In this document: piece after piece, positions 43,777 through 51,430 of the stretch
Layout of the letters: each line of letters opens with the position of its first letter
Numbering within the stretch: position 1 is the stretch's first letter
Assembly: GCA_024400275.1 (NCBI GenBank)
Contig: JAKSMY010000006.1
Span: forward strand, 1-54,235
DNA: 54,235 bases
Reading direction: 5' to 3'
Source: Paludibacteraceae bacterium
Lineage (GTDB): Bacteria; Bacteroidota; Bacteroidia; Bacteroidales; Paludibacteraceae
Program-made: the position numbers and the translations under genes
Notes under the pieces: model-generated
What the model saw: only the letters and a program-made list of their open reading frames with translations
What the model was told of the DNA's origin: nothing
The model's database searches: none

Positions 43777-46700
43777 TTAGAAAGCCAAATTAACACCAAC
43801 ATTAATACCTATGCTGCGAGGATAAGCAGAATAATCTACACCCGGCATCAAAGGATTTTTGCTACTATATACATCTACTTCAGGATCGAAACCAGTGTAT
43901 TTGGTGATGCAGAACAAATTACTTGCTTGTACATAAATACGGCAACGTGTAATTTTGGCCTTATTAATCCATTCATCTGCCAACGAATAGCCCAGCGTTA
44001 ATTGATTCAGACGCAAGAAAGAACCATCTTCCACCGCATAGTCCGTTACGCAATAAGCAGCAGCATACGGAGACCAGATATTGGCATTGGCATTAGCAGC
44101 ATCTAAAGCAGTAGCCATCTTTCCATAATCGTTTTCATACTGAGTCATTAACTGATCCGGTAAATAACCACCATCTGCCGTAAACATAGAATACCGATTA
44201 CCAAATGCCATCGTTTCCAAAGAGTTACGATAAGATGTCTTGCTACTGGTATTAGTTATCGTTGTGAAGTCCACTTTGTTCAAGTTGAGCACCTTGTTAC
44301 CAATCGAATAGGTGAAATTAGCAGCCAAGTCTACTTGTCCCCACTTCTTACCTCCTATATTGAAATTCAAAGAGAAACCACCAGAACATTTAGGTAATGC
44401 ATTTCCCAATTTGACCCTATCGTTATCATCAATTTGTCCATCGCCATTCTGATCTTTTAGTTTCATCATACCCGGATAAGCACTTCCTAACGATTCGTGC
44501 TGTTTGACAACGCCATCAGCCAATCGCCAGTTTTGTGTCTGAGAGCCACCTTTACTGCTTTTGGGACTTATTTTATCAAAATCAGCAGCGGTGTACCAGC
44601 CATCGGTTTCAAATCCATAGAAACTACCCATTGACTCGCCTTTGTAAACATAAAACTCGCTCAATGTAGCCGTTGCAGTAGAGAAAGCATTTGTAGATGC
44701 CGTGATATAATCCATACCGCCTAAGTCAATAATCTTGTTGCGGTTAGCCGATATGTTGGCACTTACCGTTAAGTTATAGTGCAGATTAGGAGATTGTTTA
44801 TCCAATATCACTCCATTTACAGAGAACTCTATACCCTTGTTTTGGGTAGAACCGATATTGCGATACTGATAATTGTAGCCTGAGGACAGACGGTATAGAA
44901 TAATCAAATCTTTTGTGGTATTTAAATACAAGTCTAACGAACCACTTAAGCGTTGATTAAAGAAACCGAAGTCTAAACCAAGGTTACGTGTAATTGTTGT
45001 TTCCCATTTAAGATTAGGGTTGGCAGCAATTTTTTGTGAGCCACCGGCAGTCAACATATTTGTAAAACCATGCATATCAGGCTCCGTACCACCGGAATGA
45101 GCAGCAACTTCAGACAAGAAATCAGTATGTAAATAACCCAAGTCCACATTATTATTACCCGCAGTACCGTACGAGAAACGGAGTTTCAACTGAGACATCC
45201 AATTCTTTGCACTTCCCATAAAATCTTCCTCTGCAATGTTCCAAGCTAATGCTCCAGATGGGAAATAGCCCCATTGATTACCTTTAGCGAAACGGGTGGA
45301 ACCATCTGCACGGAAGGTGAAGGAAGCGTAGTAACGATTCTTGTAATTATAGTCAGCACGTGCGAAGAAAGATAACATATTATCTGTAGGATCAATATAG
45401 TTTTTGTAGGCAGACGACGTTGCATTTCCAAGATGGTTGAACACATCTTCTCCACTCATCGTACCATCAAATCCAACAGCCGTTTCGTTATCTTCCGTAC
45501 CTTTATTCATAATGATTTCTTCACCTAATAGTACACCCAAGTTATGTGCTCCTTTAAACGAATGATCATATTTCAGGGTATTGGTTTGACGGAACTTGGT
45601 GAATTTTTGCATTGTCAATTGTGCAGCACCTCTTCCTTCTTTAGCATTTGTACGAGCAAAATATGTGGTCGGTCCATAAAAACGCTCTGTACGTACGTTT
45701 CTATAATCATAACCAATTTCAGATTTCCATGTAAAATCTTTGGCAAATTTGATTTGGAAATAGCCACCTACATTAAAACGAACATCTTTCTTCAACTTAT
45801 AGTTATCATTAATGGTCGTAATTGGGTCATACAAACCTCCGTAAGATTCTTCATCGTCCAGAGAAGCATCATCTTTCTTATACAAATGAATAGGAGTAAA
45901 TACAACAGAGTTACGCAAACGGCTTTCTGAGGTAGAGCCGGCATCTTTGGTAGTGTTCGAACCTGCACCATGAACTTTGGTATCAGAATAACGTGTATTA
46001 AATCCAATAGTCAGCCACTTCAATGGTTTGAACTTAGCCTTAACATTGAGGTTATTTCTATGATAATCAGACCCATGCATAATAGCCTTATCATCGATGC
46101 GGGTGTAGTTTGCAGAGAAATTGGCATTTTTATTTCCGCCACTCAAACTAATTGAATGATTAGAAGTGAATCCTGTACGTCCAAACGTTTCATTCTGCCA
46201 ATTAGTACGTTTCAAACCATTAGCCCCAGCTAACATAGAAGCAATATCAATATTGTCTCCAGACTGATAATTCTCAATGAAATACTTACCAAAATCATTT
46301 TCAAGACCACCTTTCAAATACGCATTTTCATACTGCATCAACATATAATCACGATTACTCAAGGTATTAAGTGTTTTGGCAATTTTTTTCCATCCTACAA
46401 ACCCATTATAATCTACGTGCATTTCTGCTTTATCAGAACCAGCATTAGACTCTTTGGTGGTGATAATAATTACACCGTTGGCACCTTGGGCACCATAGAT
46501 AGCGGTAGCGGCAGCGTCTTTAAGCACGTCCATCGAAGCGATGTCGGTAGGAGCAATATCTGAAATACTGGAAACAGGGAAACCGTCCACGATATACAAA
46601 GGATCATTTGATTGGGTAAGTGATGTTCCACCACGCACACGAATCTTAACATCAGCGTCAGGGCTACCTTCTGTGGTAGTAACGCTAACACCTGCTAATT

Positions 46701-47124
46701 TACCTTGCAATGCTTCGGCAGCCGTAGTAACAGGAATATCCTTCAACTGGTCGGCACTAACGGAAGCGACAGAGGTAACCAAGTCACGTTTTTTAGTAGT
46801 ACCATAACCTGTAACCACCACTTCGTCCAACACTTCGTTATCCTCTTTCAAGGTAACGTTGATAACATTGGAAGAGATAGCCACTTCTTGGGTAACCAAG
46901 CCAATGTAAGAGAATACCAATGTTTTGGCATCATCTGGCACGTCTAAAGTATAGTTACCGTCAAAGTCCGTAACCGTACCAATCGTAGTACCCTTCACAA
47001 TAACCGAGGCAGAGATAATAGACTCGCCCGTCTGATCCGTTACCACACCCGAAATGGTACGAGCCTGCACCATCAGCGGAGTGAGCAGCAACAGAAATGC
47101 AAAAAATTTGTGTTTCATACTCAT
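43777..47124 (-). CDS. SusC/RagA-family TonB-dependent outer membrane transporter
   Basis: 1115 residues. Signal peptide, then a carboxypeptidase-regulatory-like domain ('ISGVVTDQTGESIISASVIV'), the SusC motif 'EVLDEVVVTGYGTTKKRDL', a plug domain ('KIRVRGGTSLTQSNDPLYIV' and 'DAAATAIYGAQGANGVIII'), and a large barrel ending in an aromatic residue (NLAF). It imports glycans with SusD using TonB energy. ATG codons at 47124 and 47118 are both possible. Its promoter module is nearly identical to that of the gene at 393. The pectate lyase in the same unit suggests pectin oligomers as substrate. Confidence 0.96.
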   Translation of the reverse strand: MSMKHKFFAFLLLLTPLMVQARTISGVVTDQTGESIISASVIVKGTTIGTVTDFDGNYTLDVPDDAKTLVFSYIGLVTQEVAISSNVINVTLKEDNEVLDEVVVTGYGTTKKRDLVTSVASVSADQLKDIPVTTAAEALQGKLAGVSVTTTEGSPDADVKIRVRGGTSLTQSNDPLYIVDGFPVSSISDIAPTDIASMDVLKDAAATAIYGAQGANGVIIITTKESNAGSDKAEMHVDYNGFVGWKKIAKTLNTLSNRDYMLMQYENAYLKGGLENDFGKYFIENYQSGDNIDIASMLAGANGLKRTNWQNETFGRTGFTSNHSISLSGGNKNANFSANYTRIDDKAIMHGSDYHRNNLNVKAKFKPLKWLTIGFNTRYSDTKVHGAGSNTTKDAGSTSESRLRNSVVFTPIHLYKKDDASLDDEESYGGLYDPITTINDNYKLKKDVRFNVGGYFQIKFAKDFTWKSEIGYDYRNVRTERFYGPTTYFARTNAKEGRGAAQLTMQKFTKFRQTNTLKYDHSFKGAHNLGVLLGEEIIMNKGTEDNETAVGFDGTMSGEDVFNHLGNATSSAYKNYIDPTDNMLSFFARADYNYKNRYYASFTFRADGSTRFAKGNQWGYFPSGALAWNIAEEDFMGSAKNWMSQLKLRFSYGTAGNNNVDLGYLHTDFLSEVAAHSGGTEPDMHGFTNMLTAGGSQKIAANPNLKWETTITRNLGLDFGFFNQRLSGSLDLYLNTTKDLIILYRLSSGYNYQYRNIGSTQNKGIEFSVNGVILDKQSPNLHYNLTVSANISANRNKIIDLGGMDYITASTNAFSTATATLSEFYVYKGESMGSFYGFETDGWYTAADFDKISPKSSKGGSQTQNWRLADGVVKQHESLGSAYPGMMKLKDQNGDGQIDDNDRVKLGNALPKCSGGFSLNFNIGGKKWGQVDLAANFTYSIGNKVLNLNKVDFTTITNTSSKTSYRNSLETMAFGNRYSMFTADGGYLPDQLMTQYENDYGKMATALDAANANANIWSPYAAAYCVTDYAVEDGSFLRLNQLTLGYSLADEWINKAKITRCRIYVQASNLFCITKYTGFDPEVDVYSSKNPLMPGVDYSAYPRSIGINVGVNLAF

Positions 47125-47160
47125 GTGTTTATAATGATTTTAAAAAAAAATAATTCATTT

Positions 47161-47210
47161 ACGCTGCAAAGTTACATTTTTTCTCGCGCGCGTATGTGCA
47201 AAAATTGACG
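47161..47210 (-). promoter_or_regulatory. Promoter module of the susC-susD-lyase unit
   Basis: On the minus strand the -7 box TAACTTTGC is at 47174-47166, with TTTG at 47202-47199 (24-nt gap). The 50-bp block matches 255-304 at 43 positions, including an identical CGTCAATTTTTGCACAT. The seven differences are all transitions, and most fall in the dyad between the two boxes. Confidence 0.7.
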
Positions 47211-47233
47211 GAATTATGCACAAACAACGTAAA

Positions 47234-49291
47234 TTAGGCAAAAGGTTCGGCATAATTGCAGCCCTCGCGCCAGCGAGAGCAGCCATACCGGGTGTTGCCG
47301 CGTATCACACGCCCCTGACGGCACACGGGACAAAGCATACCTGCCTTGTTGGTCTTGACCTCGTAAACCACCTGCTGCGTCATCGTTTTGAGTTCGTCCA
47401 AAAACTGTTGCGCGGTGTATTCGCCACGCTCTATCTCGCGGAGTTTTTTCTCCCACAAACCGGTCAGTTCAGCCGATTTAAGCAAGGGAGAGATGATGGT
47501 GTGAATCAAGTCGATACCCACCTCGGTTGCCCGTAGCGATTTACCCTGTTTCACGATATATTTACGCTGATAGAGTTTCTCGATAATAGCAGCACGCGTA
47601 GAGGGACGGCCTATGCCGTTTTCCTTCATAGCATCGCGTAACTCCTCATCATCTACCGTCTTGCCTGCCGTTTCCATCGCGCGTAGCAGGGTAGCCTCGG
47701 TGTAATATTTAGGCGGCTGCGTGGTTTTCTCCTGCAATTCGGGCACGTGCGGACCGGACTCGCCTTTGGTAAATGACGGCAGGACCTTGTTTTCAGGGGT
47801 TGTTTCTTCCTCCGAGGACTGCTTATCCGCATCTGAACAACCCGTTAACAACCCGTTAACAACCCGATAACAACCCGGTACAGACTCGGAAAACACAGCA
47901 CGCCACCCTGGTTTGAGTACTTCGCGGCCGGTAACTTTGAAGGGGAGGGGACACCCCCCTGCCCCCTCAGAAAGGGGGAGACGGGAATTGAGAATTGAGA
48001 ATTGAGAATTGAGAATGGGGACTTCGGCAAGGACGGTGGTGTTGCTTACCACGCACTCGGGATAGAAAGCAGCGATGAAACGCAGTGCAACCAAGTTATA
48101 GACCTTGCGTTCCTGTTCGGTGAGATTATCGGGGCGATGACCGGTAGGAATAATAGCATGGTGGTCCGTGACCTTGCTGTTATCAAATACTTTCTTGCTC
48201 TTGGGCAGGCTGTTCGCCCCCTTGCCGCCATCGGCTTTGAGCGAAAGCAAAGGTGCTACCTGCGGGTAATAGTCCTTGATACCCTGTAGCGTAGCGGGCA
48301 CTTTGGGATAAATATCGTCGGGCAGGAAAGTGGTATCTACACGCGGATAGGTCGTAACACGTTTCTCGTATAGCGACTGAATAAGTTTGAGCGTATCGTC
48401 GGCGGAGAAAGAGAATTTCTTATTACACTCCACCTGCAAAGATGTCAGGTCAAACAGCCGTGGTGCGTATTCTGTTCCTTTCTTCTTCTCGACAGACGTG
48501 ATAGTCAGCGGTTGGTCTTTTATCGCATCCACCAATGCCTGCCCCTGCTCCAACGATGTGATGGCGTACTCATCTTCCTCCGTCGGCAATTGGGCAGAGA
48601 AAATGGTATCGCGATATTTCGTTTTCAGTTCCCAATAGGTACGCGGCACGAAATGCTCTATCTCCTGCTGCCGTTTGACAATCAGTGCCAAGGTGGGTGT
48701 TTGCACACGGCCGATAGAAAGCACCTGTCGCTCCTTACCTGTTCCTCGCGCGTACCTTATAGTATATGCGCGCGTAGCATTCATGCCAAGCAACCAGTCA
48801 CCAATCGCCCGCATCAGTCCGGCTTCGTATAGTTTCTGATATTCAGACTGGTCTTTGATTTGCTGAAACCCCTCGCGAATGGCCTCTTCCGTCAGGGAAT
48901 TAACCCACAGTCGCCGCACGGGGACCTTACAACCTGCTTTTTGATATACCCAACGTTGAATCAACTCGCCTTCTTGTCCGGCATCACCGCAGTTAATCAC
49001 TTCCGTAACCTGCGTCATTAGTGATTTGAGGATATTAAACTGCTTTTGGACTCCTTTGTCTTCCATCACCTTAATGCCAAAACGCTCAGGAATCATAGGC
49101 AGTGAACTGAGATTCCACTGCTTCCACGTCTCCTGGTACTCGTTAGGATCCAACAAGCCGCAAAGGTGACCGAAAGTCCAACTGACAAAATAGCCATTGC
49201 CCTCCATATAACCATCGTGCTTGGTATTCGCACCAAGCACGGAGGCTATATATTGACCGACAGATGGTTTTTCGGCTACGCAAAGAACCAT
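47234..49291 (-). CDS. topB: DNA topoisomerase III with repeat-derived insertions
   Basis: A 685-residue type IA topoisomerase. The TOPRIM domain begins 'VLCVAEKPSVGQYIASVLGA', with 'VINCGDAGQEGELIQRW' holding the acidic triad. 'VLSIGRVQTPTLALIVKRQ' and 'KRVTTYPRVDTTFLPDDI' (catalytic Tyr) follow, and a C-terminal zinc-ribbon-like end has 'MLCPVCRQGR' and 'YGCSRW'. Between 'NTTVLAEVP' and 'KVLPSFTKGE' two low-complexity segments are inserted in frame. One is encoded by GAATTGA heptamers and a GC-rich hairpin, the other by an 11-bp repeat. It lies 3 bp downstream of the Wzz-type gene. Confidence 0.93.
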   Translation of the reverse strand: MVLCVAEKPSVGQYIASVLGANTKHDGYMEGNGYFVSWTFGHLCGLLDPNEYQETWKQWNLSSLPMIPERFGIKVMEDKGVQKQFNILKSLMTQVTEVINCGDAGQEGELIQRWVYQKAGCKVPVRRLWVNSLTEEAIREGFQQIKDQSEYQKLYEAGLMRAIGDWLLGMNATRAYTIRYARGTGKERQVLSIGRVQTPTLALIVKRQQEIEHFVPRTYWELKTKYRDTIFSAQLPTEEDEYAITSLEQGQALVDAIKDQPLTITSVEKKKGTEYAPRLFDLTSLQVECNKKFSFSADDTLKLIQSLYEKRVTTYPRVDTTFLPDDIYPKVPATLQGIKDYYPQVAPLLSLKADGGKGANSLPKSKKVFDNSKVTDHHAIIPTGHRPDNLTEQERKVYNLVALRFIAAFYPECVVSNTTVLAEVPILNSQFSILNSRLPLSEGAGGCPLPFKVTGREVLKPGWRAVFSESVPGCYRVVNGLLTGCSDADKQSSEEETTPENKVLPSFTKGESGPHVPELQEKTTQPPKYYTEATLLRAMETAGKTVDDEELRDAMKENGIGRPSTRAAIIEKLYQRKYIVKQGKSLRATEVGIDLIHTIISPLLKSAELTGLWEKKLREIERGEYTAQQFLDELKTMTQQVVYEVKTNKAGMLCPVCRQGRVIRGNTRYGCSRWREGCNYAEPFA
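47836..47879. repeat. 11-bp tandem repeat inside topB, four copies
   Basis: AACAACCCGTT (twice), AACAACCCGAT and AACAACCCGGT lie end to end at 47836-47879. Because 11 is not a multiple of 3, successive copies are read in different frames (encoding YRVVNGLLTGC), yet the gene stays open. Confidence 0.9.
47985..48012. repeat. Heptamer repeat inside topB, four copies
   Basis: Four exact GAATTGA units, preceded at 47963-47979 by a CCCCCT/AGGGGG inverted repeat. In protein they give ILNSQFSILNS. This looks like an intergenic-type short repeat that has entered a tolerant loop of the gene. Confidence 0.85.
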
Positions 49292-49294
49292 AGA

Positions 49295-50794
49295 CTAAAA
49301 ATACTCTTTCTTAATAATGCCCAAGAAATAGAAACAGAACGGGATAAGCACTCCAAACAACAAAGATAATATACCCACTATCTTAACATTCGGACTCAAC
49401 ACATTCGGGTCTAACTGTGCACGCTCCACTATTTGGGCAGGCACGGCTTCGGAAGCCAGCAACATAGAGTTCTCCTCCCGTTTCTCAATCAAGAAGAGGT
49501 ATTGTTTTTCTTTGGTCTGTTTCACACGTCGCATTTCCAGATAGTGACGTTCCGTCTCAGGAATAGACTCCAGACGGCTATCATATTGATTTCGAAGGTC
49601 TTGAATATGCTGCCGCCTCAATGCCATTGTTTGCAACGCGTTATCAATAACAGAAATAATGGCAACACGCTTTTTCGTCAACAATTCGGTTTCGCGCATT
49701 ACCACGATATTCGAATCAGAAGCCTCCTGCAATAGCGCATTACGGCGGAGGACTTGATTATTATAGTCTGCTATAAGACTTTGCAATGCCGAATTAGAGA
49801 CATTGACACCGGCAAGGATGGTGTAGGAATTTTCACTCTTGTTCAACTGCTCTTTCATATAGTCGAGCACCTGCTTTTGGGCATCAAGTTCCGCCGCTTG
49901 TTGTTCATAGTCGCCGCCTAATTGCTCGTATTTCTCGGCTGTCTTGTTCAAATCAGCAATATGATGTACACGCTTGTAATCCTCCAGTTCCGCCTCAATC
50001 ATATCCAACTCGGCAGCCACCACGTCTATCCGGGTTGCCAAGAAATGCTCCGTTTGCAGGGCGATACGGTTCTTATCCAAGCCGGACCGGGTGTTGTATA
50101 AATCCAACAAGGTATTGATGATATCTATGGAACGCTCCGGACATGTGGTAGGCATAGACAACGTAATCACATTGGACTCCCGTCCCAAACGGGTCACATC
50201 AATACTTTTTATCAGTCCGTCAATAACTCCGATACGCGGGACAATTGTGGCACTATAACACGAACCTTGCTTAACGGTATCCGGCAGGAAGATATACATA
50301 TTTCCGGCAATCGTAGCCACCGTACCCAATGCGTTCAGACGCAAGCGTTGTGATTTGAGCCCCATCTTAACACGCACCTTATAGCCATTTTTAGCCACTT
50401 TGACTTGGACTTTTACAAGATCCGTATTAGGTTTTTCCAATTCAGCCGTAAAGGTATGGTTCGGGTACTGAATCTTCCAGAAACGTTTTCCTTTTTTCTT
50501 ATACAGCGTAGATAAATCCAATGTATCTACTACCTGTCCTATCAGGTCACGAGAAGTAAGAACGCGCACCTCATCGCTGGTGACCTTGTTGCCACCGAAG
50601 CCCATCACGTTAAGCATTTCTTCCTGATTAGACTTACTGTTTTGAGCCTGACGAATCATCAAGATGGCCTCTACATTGTATTTAGGAGCCGTACGTAAGA
50701 AGTACCAGCCACCTAATATCACGCAAACCGCAACACTGACGATGAACCACTTCCAGTGTGCAATGCCCCACTTAATTATTTCTTTGATATCCAT
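49295..50794 (-). CDS. Wzz/GumC-type polysaccharide chain-length determinant protein
   Basis: 499 residues. A membrane segment near each end (about 16-33 and 470-492) flanks a large periplasmic region with a long coiled coil (about 240-430). The N-terminal 'YNVEAILMIRQ' and C-terminal 'EAVPAQIVERAQLDPNVLSP' with a Pro-rich stretch before the last membrane segment are typical of polysaccharide co-polymerases. There is no cytoplasmic tyrosine kinase domain. It sets chain length or couples export with the Wza-like protein encoded 10 bp upstream. topB follows by 3 bp. Confidence 0.9.
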   Translation of the reverse strand: MDIKEIIKWGIAHWKWFIVSVAVCVILGGWYFLRTAPKYNVEAILMIRQAQNSKSNQEEMLNVMGFGGNKVTSDEVRVLTSRDLIGQVVDTLDLSTLYKKKGKRFWKIQYPNHTFTAELEKPNTDLVKVQVKVAKNGYKVRVKMGLKSQRLRLNALGTVATIAGNMYIFLPDTVKQGSCYSATIVPRIGVIDGLIKSIDVTRLGRESNVITLSMPTTCPERSIDIINTLLDLYNTRSGLDKNRIALQTEHFLATRIDVVAAELDMIEAELEDYKRVHHIADLNKTAEKYEQLGGDYEQQAAELDAQKQVLDYMKEQLNKSENSYTILAGVNVSNSALQSLIADYNNQVLRRNALLQEASDSNIVVMRETELLTKKRVAIISVIDNALQTMALRRQHIQDLRNQYDSRLESIPETERHYLEMRRVKQTKEKQYLFLIEKREENSMLLASEAVPAQIVERAQLDPNVLSPNVKIVGILSLLFGVLIPFCFYFLGIIKKEYF

Positions 50795-50804
50795 AGATGC
50801 AGTA

Positions 50805-51428
50805 TTATTTAGCGTGTAACGGTGCTATATAAACCATATCTCCCTTTTGCAAATAGTAGCACGGCGACGAGAAAATCTCGTCGGTCAAAAGGTTGATATG
50901 ATACCGTTGTGTTTTTCCCTGACTGCGACGTTGCACAACAACGTCCTTACATTTGGCATTTTTTGTAATTCCTCCTACACGTCCCAAAGCCTCTGCAAAG
51001 GCAATCGGCTGGGTTGCCCTGATACAAGACGGATTGACCACCTCACCCAGAAATGTAATCACGGCATTATCTATTGTCAAGCGCACGATAGGTTCGCGCA
51101 CAGGACCTTGAGCCATTTCGGTCAAGGTTTTAATGGCCTCATCGGTAGTAAGCCCCGCCAACTTGACACGTCCCAACACCGGCATTTCAACCATTCCGTT
51201 CTCATCCACCTCATAATGGGTTCCGGCACTATTGTATGGAGCCACCACCTCCGGATTGACCGAAGAAAAAGTTATCAGAAGAATATCACCTGTTTCGATA
51301 GTATATTTGGGCAATACACCAACATTGGCGGTGGCATCATGTCCCGCAAAAAGCGTCATCTGACGGGGTGAAGCACACCCCGTCAGAAGACCTATTGCTA
51401 CTATCACTAATAGAAACTGTTTACGCAT
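50805..51428 (-). CDS. Wza-like polysaccharide export lipoprotein
   Basis: 207 residues. The lipoprotein signal ends at lipobox LLTGC (Cys 18). The polysaccharide-export domain ('YTIETGDILLITFSSVNPEV' through 'PVLGRVKLAGLTTDEAIKTL', about 42-100) is followed by one SLBB-type domain ('ITFLGEVVNPSCIRATQPIA', 'GRVGGITKNAKCKDVVVQR'). It lacks the extra domains of E. coli Wza. It probably forms the outer-membrane exit of a capsule or exopolysaccharide system with the adjacent Wzz-type protein. It starts 2 bp after the preceding secreted-protein gene. Confidence 0.9.
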   Translation of the reverse strand: MRKQFLLVIVAIGLLTGCASPRQMTLFAGHDATANVGVLPKYTIETGDILLITFSSVNPEVVAPYNSAGTHYEVDENGMVEMPVLGRVKLAGLTTDEAIKTLTEMAQGPVREPIVRLTIDNAVITFLGEVVNPSCIRATQPIAFAEALGRVGGITKNAKCKDVVVQRRSQGKTQRYHINLLTDEIFSSPCYYLQKGDMVYIAPLHAK

Positions 51429-51430
51429 AC

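Noticed and set aside
47845..48030. 61-residue minus-strand open frame inside topB
   Set aside because: It is a second-frame reading of the heptamer and 11-bp repeats, not an independent gene.
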